In this document: piece after piece, positions 18,744 to 27,688 of the stretch
Layout of the letters: each line of letters opens with the position of its first letter
Numbering within the stretch: position 1 is the stretch's first letter
Assembly: GCA_021738725.1 (NCBI GenBank)
Contig: JAIPBE010000014.1
Coordinates: 1-64,000 of the forward strand
Source of the DNA: Saprospiraceae bacterium
GTDB lineage: Bacteria; Bacteroidota; Bacteroidia; Chitinophagales; Saprospiraceae
Length of the DNA: 64,000 nucleotides
Direction: 5' to 3'
Notes under the pieces: generated by a model
Told to the model about the DNA's origin: nothing
What the model saw: only the letters and a program-made list of their open reading frames with translations
The model's database searches: none
Translations under genes and position numbers: made by a program

Positions 18744-19879
18744 GAAAGCCGATTCTTGAAATCTTCATATGTGAACGTACGGAATATTCTGGCTTGTTGA
18801 TCAGCCGTCCACATGGCGATACTCGGGTGCTTCACTCCATTGAACGTAGTGGTTTTGACCATGGTGTAATGGATCATATCCTCCAGAATGAGCTGATCTC
18901 CCGGGTGGAGAGCTTTGGGGAAAGAGTATTCAGAATGATAATCACCAGCCAGACAACTGGTACCGCCCAAGCGGTAGGTCGGCATTCCCATTTGTGGGTC
19001 AGAGGCTCCCGTAATGACCGGTCGATAGGGCATTTCCAAGGTATCTGGCATATGAGCGGTGAAGGATACATCCAGCATGGCGGTTTTGACGCCATTATTC
19101 TCCACAATGTCTACGATGGTGGTCAGGAGGTTGCCTGTCTGCCAGACAAATGCACTTCCCGGTTCCAGAATGATATGAACATCATGTTTTTGACGAAATG
19201 CACGGAGCAGCCCGATCAAATGGTCGATATCATAGCCCTTTCTGGTCATGAGATGTCCCCCACCCATATTGACCCATTTTACATGTGGGAGCAAATGTCC
19301 AAAACGGGTTTCCAGATTTTCCAACACGTGTTCGAGGGCATAGGAGTCTGACTCGCAGAGGGTATGAAAGTGCAAACCCTCTACTCCATCCGGAAGGCCA
19401 TCCTGGAGATGCTCTGCCGTCATGCCCAACCGGGAATAGGGCGAAGCAGGATTGTACAGGTCGGTTTTGACATCCGAGTACTCTGGATTCACTCTGAGCC
19501 CTGCAGATACAGGTTTGTTTGATCGGGGTAGTTCAGATTTGAACTGATCCCACTGCGACAGTGAATTGAAGGTGATATTACTGGCATAAGACATCAATTC
19601 ACCGAATTCATTCCGCAGGTAGACTGGAGCATAGACGTGTGCCCGCGTCTTCATTTCCTCGTAACATAAACGGGCCTCATGCAGGGATGATCCGGTAGCG
19701 CCTCCGATATACTCCCGAATGATGGGAAAGGCCTTCCACATAGCGAAAGCCTTGAAAGCCAGGATGATCTCTATGCCCGCTTCATTCTGCACACGATGAA
19801 TGAGAGCCAGATTACGACGGAGTTTTTCCTCCTCCAGAATAAAGCAGGGCGAAGGAAATTGGCTATAGTCTACGGGCAT
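18740..19879 (-). CDS. nspC: Carboxynorspermidine (carboxyspermidine) decarboxylase
   Basis: A 379-residue PLP-dependent fold III decarboxylase of the alanine racemase/ornithine decarboxylase superfamily. The PLP lysine is in ILAFKAFAMWK, and the active-site region GTSCLAGDYHSEYSFP is characteristic of NspC. The enzyme decarboxylates carboxyspermidine or carboxynorspermidine, the last step of the carboxy-polyamine route. It lies 4 bp downstream of the dehydrogenase that makes its substrate, and overlaps prmC at its 3' end. Confidence 0.93.
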   Translation of the reverse strand: MPVDYSQFPSPCFILEEEKLRRNLALIHRVQNEAGIEIILAFKAFAMWKAFPIIREYIGGATGSSLHEARLCYEEMKTRAHVYAPVYLRNEFGELMSYASNITFNSLSQWDQFKSELPRSNKPVSAGLRVNPEYSDVKTDLYNPASPYSRLGMTAEHLQDGLPDGVEGLHFHTLCESDSYALEHVLENLETRFGHLLPHVKWVNMGGGHLMTRKGYDIDHLIGLLRAFRQKHDVHIILEPGSAFVWQTGNLLTTIVDIVENNGVKTAMLDVSFTAHMPDTLEMPYRPVITGASDPQMGMPTYRLGGTSCLAGDYHSEYSFPKALHPGDQLILEDMIHYTMVKTTTFNGVKHPSIAMWTADQQARIFRTFTYEDFKNRLS

Positions 19880-19883
19880 GATT

Positions 19884-21077
19884 TTACAGTTCGAGGTCGA
19901 TCCCAGTTTTTTCGTGCCAGGGCAGGCCGTCCAGCTGGAGGCGCTCCATGAACGGATCCGGGTTGAACTCTTCTACATTGAAGACTCCCTGGCCCTTCCA
20001 TTGTCCGGTCATGATCATTCGGGCCCCGATCATCGCTGGAACCCCCGTTGTATATGAAACTCCTTGCGTTCCGGTCTCCGCATATGCATCCTCATGCTTG
20101 CAGTTATTCCAGACATAGTAGGTTTTTTCCTGCCCACCTTTCACGCCTCGGATCCGACAGCCGATGGATGTCTCACCGGTATAATTTTCGCCGAGATCAC
20201 CTGGATCCGGCAGGACTGCCTTGAGGAACTCGAGAGGCACGATATCCATGCCTTTAAACTTGACTGGTTGAATACCGGCCATGCCAATATTCTGGATCAC
20301 ACGCAAGTGGGTCAGATATTCATCTCCGAACGTCATCCAGAAACGTGCCTGCTTCAGGCTGGGGAAATTCTTGACCAGGGACTCCAGTTCTTCGTGATAA
20401 ATGAGGTATGATTTCTTTGGGCCAATACCGGGATAGGTCAGCATTTTGCCGATCTCATGCGGTTCAGTCTCCACCCACTGGCCATCCTTCCAGTATTTCC
20501 CTTTTTGCGTGACTTCGCGAATATTGATCTCTGGATTGAAGTTGGTAGCAAAGGCTTTGCCATGATCTCCGCCATTGCAATCCACGATGTCGAGCATGTG
20601 GATCTCGTCAAAATGATGCTTTACAGCATGTTTGGTAAAGATGCTGGTTACACCAGGGTCGAAGCCACAGCCCAACAAAGCCATGATGCCCGCTTCTTTA
20701 AAGCGATCATGATAGGCCCACTGCCATTTGTATTCGAATTTGGCTACATCCTTGGGCTCATAGTTCGCTGTATCCATGTAGTTGACGCCTGTCTCGAGGC
20801 AGGCATCCATGATGGTCAGATCCTGATATGGCAAGGCTACATGCAGGACCAGATCGGGCTGAAAGTCCTTGATCAGGGCAACCAGTTCTGGAACGTTGTC
20901 TGCATCAACACGTGCGGTTTTGATCCGATTACCGCCAATGGCTTCTGCGATTTGATCGCACTTGGATTTTGTGCGGCTGGCCAACATGATCTCCTCAAAA
21001 ACTTCTGGATGCTGCGCACATTTGAATGCGACAACCCGGCCGACTCCTCCTGCCCCGATAATCAGTACTTTCCCCAT
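19884..21077 (-). CDS. Carboxynorspermidine (carboxyspermidine) dehydrogenase, saccharopine dehydrogenase family
   Basis: A 397-residue NAD(P)-dependent enzyme with the Rossmann start VLIIGAGGVGRVVAFKCA, a LLGCGFDPGVTSIF substrate-domain motif, and homology to saccharopine dehydrogenases. In this context it reductively condenses L-aspartate semialdehyde with putrescine or diaminopropane to give carboxyspermidine or carboxynorspermidine. The start at 21077 is used; a TTG- or GTG-style extension to 21176 would run over the divergent agmatinase promoter and start. It forms an operon with nspC and prmC. Confidence 0.9.
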   Translation of the reverse strand: MGKVLIIGAGGVGRVVAFKCAQHPEVFEEIMLASRTKSKCDQIAEAIGGNRIKTARVDADNVPELVALIKDFQPDLVLHVALPYQDLTIMDACLETGVNYMDTANYEPKDVAKFEYKWQWAYHDRFKEAGIMALLGCGFDPGVTSIFTKHAVKHHFDEIHMLDIVDCNGGDHGKAFATNFNPEINIREVTQKGKYWKDGQWVETEPHEIGKMLTYPGIGPKKSYLIYHEELESLVKNFPSLKQARFWMTFGDEYLTHLRVIQNIGMAGIQPVKFKGMDIVPLEFLKAVLPDPGDLGENYTGETSIGCRIRGVKGGQEKTYYVWNNCKHEDAYAETGTQGVSYTTGVPAMIGARMIMTGQWKGQGVFNVEEFNPDPFMERLQLDGLPWHEKTGIDLEL

Positions 21078-21132
21078 AACTCGTTTGTGGTTTGAATTCG
21101 CCAAAAGTAGCGAAAAAGGATAATTTCGTCTT

Positions 21133-22188
21133 ATGGATAGAAAGGCACAAAGAGCGATTCGGCTCCGACAGTTCAACCCGAATGGTGTTGGATTGCGAAA
21201 CGGAAGATTTATTGGTTTACCCTTTCATGAAGAGGAAGCAGAAGTAGTGGTACAATCTGTTCCATGGGATGTCACGGTTTCTTACGGCGGCGGCGCAGCA
21301 TTGGGACCGGGAATGATTTTGGATGCTTCCGGTCAGTTGGACCTCGAAGATCCAATAGTCCCAGAGGCCTGGACCCTGGGTGTTTTTGTCCGTTCTCCAG
21401 ACGATGCGTTGTTGGAACGATCTACTGTATTGCGTGAAAAGGCCGAATTTCACATTGGGACCCTGGAGGTCGGCATGAAAACTGACAGGAGTATTGCCAT
21501 TCTGGAGGAAGTCAATGAGGCTTGTGCGCAGCTTCATGAAGAGGTCTATCAGGACAGTTTACAGATCATCCGAAATGGGCAAATTCCTGGCCTAGTGGGG
21601 GGTGATCACAGTACCCCGTTCGGTCTGATCCGTGCTTTGAATGAGACCTACCCGCAGATGGGAATCCTTCAGATCGATGCGCATATGGACCTTCGTCGGG
21701 CATATGAGGGGTTTGCCTGGTCTCACGCCTCCATTTTCTACAACGTGATGAACCGGCTGGATATCCAACAACTTGTCCAGGTAGGCATTCGTGATTATTG
21801 TCAGGAGGAGTGGCAGAATGCGCTGTCAGATCCGGATCGGATCAAGGTGTATCGTGATCGGGATATCCGGCAGGCACAATTCGATGGTGCATCCCTCTCT
21901 TCGATCTGGCAGGAAGTGGTGGATCACCTCCCTTCTGAAGTGTATATCAGCTTTGATATTGACGGCCTGGACCCATCTCTGTGCCCGGGAACAGGAACGC
22001 CTGTGCCAGGAGGACTTTCCTTCGCTGAGGCCAATGCTTTGTTGGAACAGATTGTCAGCAGTGGCCGTCAGATTATCGGATTTGATCTCTGTGAAGTTGC
22101 CGGCGATCCCGATTGGGATGGCAATGTCGGTGCCCGCCTGGTATATCGACTGGCGACCCTTGCCGGCTATTCCCAAAATCGATTTTAG
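21133..22188 (+). CDS. speB: Agmatinase/arginase family ureohydrolase
   Basis: A 351-residue ureohydrolase with the binuclear manganese motifs GGDHS (GGDHSTPFGLI), the DAHMD metal site (QIDAHMDLR) and the SFDIDGLDPS site. The N-terminal part (FNPNGVGLRNGRFIGLPF) is the type seen in Bacteroidota agmatinase-like proteins. Agmatinase hydrolyses agmatine to putrescine and urea, and putrescine is the input for the dehydrogenase/decarboxylase pair transcribed divergently 55 bp away. Arginase or guanidinobutyrase activity cannot be excluded. The 3' end converges with the next gene with a 4-bp overlap. Confidence 0.88.
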   Translation: MDRKAQRAIRLRQFNPNGVGLRNGRFIGLPFHEEEAEVVVQSVPWDVTVSYGGGAALGPGMILDASGQLDLEDPIVPEAWTLGVFVRSPDDALLERSTVLREKAEFHIGTLEVGMKTDRSIAILEEVNEACAQLHEEVYQDSLQIIRNGQIPGLVGGDHSTPFGLIRALNETYPQMGILQIDAHMDLRRAYEGFAWSHASIFYNVMNRLDIQQLVQVGIRDYCQEEWQNALSDPDRIKVYRDRDIRQAQFDGASLSSIWQEVVDHLPSEVYISFDIDGLDPSLCPGTGTPVPGGLSFAEANALLEQIVSSGRQIIGFDLCEVAGDPDWDGNVGARLVYRLATLAGYSQNRF

Positions 22189-22733
22189 GCACCTTCCAGG
22201 CCGGGAGGACCCAGTAGGACCTGATGGTCGATCTCCCAATGATCCTGATGATGTTTCAATCTGGAGATATGCCGACACGGCCATTCAAAATGGAGTCCCA
22301 GGTTTTGAAAATAGGCCAGTGCCAACGGATATATCTTCGGGTCCAGGTCTCTGAACGCCAGTGTGACATGAGGTCGATAGCTGTGATGCTTTATGCGATG
22401 ACCGGGACATTCCTCTCTGAATGCAGCATCCAATCGGTGTTGGAGGTCGACCAGCTCTTGATGCTCAACAACATCGGCGTAGATGACCCTGGATGAGAAA
22501 CCTTTCACGCCGTCAATCTGGAGAATAAAAGGGGCGGCTTGTAAGGCTACAGATGCGATCCTGCGTTCAATCTGTTGACAAGCCTGGTCAGTAAGTCTGA
22601 CGGGTGGGATAAGGGTGATATGAGCCGGTGAACGCAAGGCTCGCTGGCTTTGAAATTCATCCCGTGCGATATGTTTCAAGCTGGTCAACCGGGATTGCAA
22701 CTCCCCTTCAGCAACCAATGCCCAGAAATACAT
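22185..22733 (-). CDS. 2'-5' RNA ligase family (2H phosphoesterase) protein
   Basis: The 182-residue protein has the two H-x-T/S-x motifs of 2H phosphoesterases, HITL (residues around 39) and HVTL (around 123), each on a strand in a two-lobed fold. Bacterial ThpR-type members have RNA 2',3'-cyclic phosphodiesterase or ligase activity in vitro with an uncertain biological role. It is followed upstream by pyrC on the same strand with a 30-bp gap. Confidence 0.85.
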   Translation of the reverse strand: MYFWALVAEGELQSRLTSLKHIARDEFQSQRALRSPAHITLIPPVRLTDQACQQIERRIASVALQAAPFILQIDGVKGFSSRVIYADVVEHQELVDLQHRLDAAFREECPGHRIKHHSYRPHVTLAFRDLDPKIYPLALAYFQNLGLHFEWPCRHISRLKHHQDHWEIDHQVLLGPPGLEGA

Positions 22734-22763
22734 AGGATGATCGATGATATCCGACTTTTAGGA

Positions 22764-24107
22764 TTAGGATAAAGGTGTAAAGGCTAATCGCATTCCTGCT
22801 GTTTCAGAAACGATCTTGCCGCGGTCATAAACAAGTTCTCCATTCACATACGTTTGCATGACCCTGCCTTTCATCTGGACACCTTCCAGGGGCGACCATT
22901 TGCATTTGTAAAGCAGATCTTCCTGACGTACTGTCCATTCAGTTGATGGATCCACGACGACCAGATCGGTGAAAGCACCTTCATCCAGATAGCCGCGATC
23001 GGGTATGCGAAAGCAATCAGCCGGAGCATGACACATTTTTTCTACCATTTTTTCAAGTGTCAAGCGTCCGGTATGTACCTTTTGCAGCATGAGTACCAGC
23101 GAATGTTGGACCAGTGGAAGCCCGGAGGGAGCGTGCATATAATTTCCCTGTTTTTCCTCCCAGGTGTGGGGCGCATGATCTGTGGCTATGATATCCAGTC
23201 TATCCTCCAATAACCCTGTCCACAAGGCCTCTCGATCCTGTGCAGATTTGATCGCCGGATTGCATTTGATCAATGCACCCAATGCCGGGTAATCTTCATC
23301 ACTGAAATGAAGGTGGTGGACACAGACCTCTGCCGTGATCCGCTTTTGGGTCAATGGTGTTTGGTTGTCAAAAAGCTCCAGTTCACGGGCTGTCGTCAGG
23401 TGTAAAATGTGGAGCCGGGTGCCGTGTTCTTTTGCCAGTTCTACTGCGGTAGACGAAGAAAGAAAGCAGGCTTCGTGACTGCGGATCTCCGGGTGAGCGG
23501 TGAACGGGATGTCGTCTCCATATTCTGCCTCGTAGCGGGCCAGATTTTGATGGATGGTCTGTTCGTGTTCGCAATGCGTGGCGATCAACATATGGGAACG
23601 GGAAAAGAGATTGTCCAGGGTCCGGCGATCGTCGACCAGCATGTTCCCTGTACTGGATCCCATGAAGATCTTGATGCCACAGACGGTATTCGGATCTGTC
23701 CGCAGGACTTCCTCCAAATTATCATTGGAGGTCCCCATAAAGAAGGAATAATTGGCGATCGAATCACGAGAAGCAGTCTGGTATTTTTTCTCCAGCAGTT
23801 CCTGGGTCAGTGCCGGCGGTTTTGTATTTGGCATTTCCATGAAGGAGGTGACGCCACCTGCCACCGCGGCCCTGGATTCGGTATACAACTGGGCCTTATG
23901 GGTCATTCCCGGCTCACGAAAATGGACCTGGTCATCGATGATGCCAGGCAGAACAAGCAGGCCGCCGAGATCAATTTCTTCTACCCTACCAGATACCTGG
24001 AGGCTTGGTCCGATACGTTCGATACGACCGTTCCTGATCAGGATGTCACCTTCCAGGATCTGTCCACGATTGACGATTTGTGCATTCCTGAGGATCCGTT
24101 GGCTCAT
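22764..24107 (-). CDS. pyrC: Dihydroorotase
   Basis: The 447-residue amidohydrolase cyclises carbamoyl-aspartate to dihydroorotate in pyrimidine synthesis. Features include PGIIDDQVHFREPG, the metal-bridging Lys region GIKIFMGSSTGN, and the late TDHAPHTWEEK motif. In the first metal motif the usual D-x-H-x-H-x-R reads D-D-Q60-V-H62-F-R, so one metal-ligand His is Gln; the same DDQVHFREPG string is, to my memory, common in Bacteroidota dihydroorotases. The ATG at 24107 is chosen; a TTG-started extension to 24185 would overlap the purK promoter. It is divergent from purK. Confidence 0.88.
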   Translation of the reverse strand: MSQRILRNAQIVNRGQILEGDILIRNGRIERIGPSLQVSGRVEEIDLGGLLVLPGIIDDQVHFREPGMTHKAQLYTESRAAVAGGVTSFMEMPNTKPPALTQELLEKKYQTASRDSIANYSFFMGTSNDNLEEVLRTDPNTVCGIKIFMGSSTGNMLVDDRRTLDNLFSRSHMLIATHCEHEQTIHQNLARYEAEYGDDIPFTAHPEIRSHEACFLSSSTAVELAKEHGTRLHILHLTTARELELFDNQTPLTQKRITAEVCVHHLHFSDEDYPALGALIKCNPAIKSAQDREALWTGLLEDRLDIIATDHAPHTWEEKQGNYMHAPSGLPLVQHSLVLMLQKVHTGRLTLEKMVEKMCHAPADCFRIPDRGYLDEGAFTDLVVVDPSTEWTVRQEDLLYKCKWSPLEGVQMKGRVMQTYVNGELVYDRGKIVSETAGMRLAFTPLS

Positions 24108-24170
24108 GATCATTCCTTTCATGCAAACATAAAGACTGGAGTCCGAATCGTCCGTTAACTGCAGAGGGTT

Positions 24171-24178
24171 TATTTTTG
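24171..24178 (+). promoter_or_regulatory. Bacteroidota -7 promoter box of purK (TATTTTTG)
   Basis: TATTTTTG matches TAnnTTTG and lies 18 bases before the TTG start at 24197. It makes the alternative TTG at 24176 unlikely as a start, because that codon is inside the promoter box. Confidence 0.5.
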
Positions 24179-24196
24179 CGCTCAAACAGAATTCAT

Positions 24197-25345
24197 TTGA
24201 AGCAATTTATCAATCAAAAGATCGGTATCCTTGGTGGTGGCCAACTGGGGAAGATGCTCTGTCAGGCCGGATCTCGCTGGGGTCTGGATTTGTCTATACT
24301 GGATGAACGGAGTGATTTTCCTGCTGGTCAGGTCTGTCCGCAATTTGCAGTCGGCAGTTTTCGAAAAGAAGATGACGTATACCAATTTGGTCGGCTGATG
24401 GATGTGCTCACCATCGAGATTGAGCATGTTTCTGTGCCTGCTCTGGACCGTCTGGTACAGGAGGGTGTTGCAGTTTACCCGTCCCCTTCTGTGTTGCGGA
24501 TCATCCAGGATAAGGGATTACAGAAGATTTTTTACCGGGATCATCATATTCCAACGTCTCCCTTTCAATTGATGGACGATGCGACATCCATCCGAAAAGC
24601 GGTGGAATCTGGCACACTCCTATTTCCTTTCGTCCAGAAGATCAGAGAAGCAGGCTATGATGGCCGTGGCGTAGCGATCATTCGAACAAGTGATGATCTG
24701 CCCAAACTCCTGGAAGGTCCTTCCCTGATCGAGGATATGGTGCCTATGACAAAGGAACTGGCGGTTGTCGTAGCGAGGGATGTTCATGGCCAATGCAAAG
24801 CCTTTCCGACAGTTGAAATGGAATTTCATCAAGAAGCCAATCTGGTAGAATTCCTCAGTTGTCCGGCAGACATTACTGCAGATCAGTCAGCAGCCGCTGA
24901 AGCCTTGGCGATAGAAGTCGCACAGGCATTTGGTACAGTCGGTCTTTTGGCCGTCGAACTTTTCCTGACCACGGAGGGACAACTGCTGGTCAATGAAGTG
25001 GCACCTCGCCCGCATAACAGCGGACACCATACAATCGAATGCTGTGAAACATCTCAATATGAACAGCATCTGCGTGCGATCACCGGACTACCTTTAGGCG
25101 ATACACACCTGGTTCGTCCAGGTGTCATGCTGAACCTCCTGGGTGAAGAGGGATTTACAGGTCCGGCGGTCTATCGTGGATGGGATGAGTGTATTGCGTG
25201 GCCAGGTGTTCATGTACATTTGTATGGAAAGGCGGAGACCAGGCCCTACCGGAAGATGGGTCATGTCACTGTTGTTGCTGATACGCTTGAAGAAGCACGG
25301 GACCGGGCCCGCATTGTCCGGGATCAATTGAAAGTCATCGCATGA
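24197..25345 (+). CDS. purK: 5-(carboxyamino)imidazole ribonucleotide synthase
   Basis: An ATP-grasp enzyme of purine synthesis that carboxylates AIR on N5 with bicarbonate. It begins KIGILGGGQLGKML, a standard PurK phosphate loop, and contains KIREAGYDGRGVAI and LLVNEVAPRPHNSGH. There is no ATG ahead of the conserved N-terminus; TTG at 24197 gives the family-typical length (382 aa) and fits the promoter box upstream. The stop overlaps the purE start in ATGA, so the pair are translationally coupled and act in sequence. Confidence 0.9.
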   Translation: MKQFINQKIGILGGGQLGKMLCQAGSRWGLDLSILDERSDFPAGQVCPQFAVGSFRKEDDVYQFGRLMDVLTIEIEHVSVPALDRLVQEGVAVYPSPSVLRIIQDKGLQKIFYRDHHIPTSPFQLMDDATSIRKAVESGTLLFPFVQKIREAGYDGRGVAIIRTSDDLPKLLEGPSLIEDMVPMTKELAVVVARDVHGQCKAFPTVEMEFHQEANLVEFLSCPADITADQSAAAEALAIEVAQAFGTVGLLAVELFLTTEGQLLVNEVAPRPHNSGHHTIECCETSQYEQHLRAITGLPLGDTHLVRPGVMLNLLGEEGFTGPAVYRGWDECIAWPGVHVHLYGKAETRPYRKMGHVTVVADTLEEARDRARIVRDQLKVIA

Positions 25346-25863
25346 AAAACCCCCTTGTCAGTGTCATTATGGGATCCGATTCAGATCTGCCCATCATGGC
25401 ACCTGCCGCCGAATTTCTCGAGAGTATGGGCATCCCTGTAGAGGTAACTGTTGTCTCGGCACATCGGACTCCCGAACGGATGGTCGACTTTGCACGTCAC
25501 GCGCACGAACGCGGGATTCGAGTCATCATTGCCGGTGCGGGTGGTGCGGCGCATTTACCTGGGATGGTAGCCTCCATGTCGCCTTTACCAGTGATCGGAG
25601 TGCCGGTCAAATCCTCCAACTCCATAGACGGGTGGGATTCCATTCTATCCATTCTACAAATGCCGAATGGTATCCCGGTCGCCACGGTGGCTTTGAATGC
25701 GGGCAAGAATGCCGGAATTCTTGCAGCACGTATCCTGGGCAGCGCGGATGAAGCCCTTAGAGACAAATTGGTCACGTATATGAAAGACCTGGAATTGCAG
25801 GTGATGCAGAAAGCTGCTCAAATGGAACAGTCCGGATATAAGGATTACCAGCTGCCGGCCTGA
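25342..25863 (+). CDS. purE: 5-(carboxyamino)imidazole ribonucleotide mutase
   Basis: The 173-residue class I PurE converts N5-CAIR from PurK into CAIR. It carries the GSDSDLPIM phosphate-binding motif, SAHRTPERM, and the GAGGAAHLPGM loop. Gene order purK-purE with a 4-bp overlap is consistent with a two-step unit. The end of the gene contains one arm of the terminator shared with the convergent ompA-like gene. Confidence 0.95.
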   Translation: MKNPLVSVIMGSDSDLPIMAPAAEFLESMGIPVEVTVVSAHRTPERMVDFARHAHERGIRVIIAGAGGAAHLPGMVASMSPLPVIGVPVKSSNSIDGWDSILSILQMPNGIPVATVALNAGKNAGILAARILGSADEALRDKLVTYMKDLELQVMQKAAQMEQSGYKDYQLPA

Positions 25864-25886
25864 GCCGACCGCTGGTAATCGTTCTA
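25843..25886. terminator. Bidirectional terminator between purE and the OmpA gene
   Basis: GATTACCAGC at 25843-25852 pairs with GCTGGTAATC at 25871-25880, followed by a short T-rich stretch. It lies between two convergent genes and overlaps the last codons of purE. Confidence 0.55.
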
Positions 25887-27632
25887 TTTGAGGTACATGA
25901 TAAATTCGACCCGGCGATTCATGCGCCGGCCCTCCTCTGATTTATTGCTCGTGATCGGTCTGGTTTCGCCAAAGCCGGAAGGCAGCATGCGTGAAGGCAC
26001 GACGCCTCTTGAGATCAGATAATTGTAACAGGCTTTTGCACGCTGTTCAGACAGGGCCAGGTTGGTCGATGGACGGCCGACATTGTCGGTATGTCCATTG
26101 ATGATCAGGTAGTAGTCAGGATATTTGAGGAGAACATCGGCAACCTTGTCCAGTGTGAGGTACGAATCCGGAAGGATGGTCGCCGATCCTGTTTCAAATT
26201 GCACATTTCGCATAGCCAACTCCAGTGCTGACCGATCCTCTGCTGTAATGATGGGACACCCATCGTTGCTTGCTGGGCCTGCTCGATCAGGACAACGATC
26301 TTTGGGGTCGACAACTCCATCTCCATCCCGGTCCGGGCAACCGTTGATCGATCCGGCCAGCGTGGGACATAGATCTTTTGAATCAGGGAATCCATCACCG
26401 TCCTGGTCTCCCTCAGGTGGGCAACCTTTCAGTTCTGGAATTCCAGGTACCGATGGGCAGGCATCCTGGTCATCCATAATTCCGTCTCCGTCAGAATCGA
26501 CCGGTGGTGGGCATCCGTTCAAATTCGCCAAGCCAGCGATATCCGGACAGGCATCATCCAGATCGGCGATACCATCGCCGTCACGGTCCGGGCAGCCCTT
26601 AGCAGGACCAGGAGTCTGTGGACATCTGTCTCGATTGTCGGGAACACCATCTCCATCACTGTCGGTCGTCACAGGACATCCACCATCTTCAGCAAGGCCT
26701 GGCTCATCCGGACATTCATCCAATGAGTCGATGACCCCGTCATCATCTCTGTCGGGACAGCCACCATTCGTAGCCAGTCCTGATTGTTCCGGACATTGAT
26801 CCACATTATCGGTCAATCCGTCACCATCCGTGTCCGGACAGCCATTCAGCGCAGGTGGTCCAGCCAGTTCGGGGCATTCATCTTCGGCATCTGCAACTCC
26901 GTCATCATCCTGATCGGGGCAGCCTTTTGCTTTGATCGTGCCAGGGATTTCAGGGCACAGGTCTTCTGGATCGGCCACACCATCTTTATCGGTATCCGGA
27001 CAACCCTTAAACTCAGGCAGTCCGGGCAGCGCGGGACATCGATCGTCCGGATCCAGGATGCCATCCAGATCAGAATCAACAGGGATCTCGATCTTTTTCA
27101 AACCGGGTACATACAGAAATCCCAACCCGTATTGGAGATTGTCCTTACCACTGGCCATCGATTTTCTGAATTCTGCCTGCACATTGAGATAGAAGTCATG
27201 AGCCATCCGGATATTCAACCCGGCTCCAAAGGGAAATTGGATATTGGATTCGGCATAGTCTTCCAGGACCAGTCCTCCTCCGGCGAAAAAGTAGGGGGAG
27301 GCCAGTTTGTCCGGATCGAAGAAAGAACCTTGCAGCAGAAGGTCCAAACTGGTAAATCGAATATCCTGCTGGGCATTTGGAAACTTTGCCACAGCAAATT
27401 TGAGTGGAAGGACAATGTTGAGGTATTTCCACCCAACGTTGCGATGGTAATTGATCTCAATACCATTACTGATCTTCTGCGGCTCCGCATTGTCATAGAT
27501 ATTGGGTGTGTAGTGATCCAACAACAGGAATCGGGCACCTATACCATCTGGATGGAGGGGAGTTTGAGAAAAGGCTACAGAAGTGAAGACCACCCCGCAA
27601 AGGATGAGGGACAGGCGAAGCACACGGGTCAT
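25884..27632 (-). CDS. OmpA-family outer membrane protein with ten thrombospondin type 3 repeats
   Basis: A 582-residue protein: signal peptide (ending VAFSQ), an outer-membrane beta-barrel-like domain (about residues 25-190), ten calcium-binding TSP3 repeats of D-x-D-x-D-G-x-x-D-x-x-D-x-C-P type, and a C-terminal OmpA peptidoglycan-binding domain (NGHTDNVGRPSTNLALSEQRA). The last part anchors the outer membrane to the cell wall; the TSP3 array is a rigid calcium-loaded spacer. The start at 27632 gives a clean signal peptide; a longer ORF to 27692 is not preferred. Confidence 0.92.
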   Translation of the reverse strand: MTRVLRLSLILCGVVFTSVAFSQTPLHPDGIGARFLLLDHYTPNIYDNAEPQKISNGIEINYHRNVGWKYLNIVLPLKFAVAKFPNAQQDIRFTSLDLLLQGSFFDPDKLASPYFFAGGGLVLEDYAESNIQFPFGAGLNIRMAHDFYLNVQAEFRKSMASGKDNLQYGLGFLYVPGLKKIEIPVDSDLDGILDPDDRCPALPGLPEFKGCPDTDKDGVADPEDLCPEIPGTIKAKGCPDQDDDGVADAEDECPELAGPPALNGCPDTDGDGLTDNVDQCPEQSGLATNGGCPDRDDDGVIDSLDECPDEPGLAEDGGCPVTTDSDGDGVPDNRDRCPQTPGPAKGCPDRDGDGIADLDDACPDIAGLANLNGCPPPVDSDGDGIMDDQDACPSVPGIPELKGCPPEGDQDGDGFPDSKDLCPTLAGSINGCPDRDGDGVVDPKDRCPDRAGPASNDGCPIITAEDRSALELAMRNVQFETGSATILPDSYLTLDKVADVLLKYPDYYLIINGHTDNVGRPSTNLALSEQRAKACYNYLISRGVVPSRMLPSGFGETRPITSNKSEEGRRMNRRVEFIMYLK

Positions 27633-27688
27633 GCCATCGGTTTTTATTGGGTTCGTCAAAGATAGGAGAAAAACAGGCAAGAAATGGG

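Noticed and set aside
23409-24158. 249-codon plus-strand ORF antisense to dihydroorotase
   Set aside because: Dihydroorotase motifs are clear on the other strand.
26125-27665. Two long plus-strand ORFs (224 and 293 codons) antisense to the OmpA gene
   Set aside because: They are antisense readings of the TSP3 repeat DNA, with Ser/Pro/Gly-rich low-complexity peptides and no family features.
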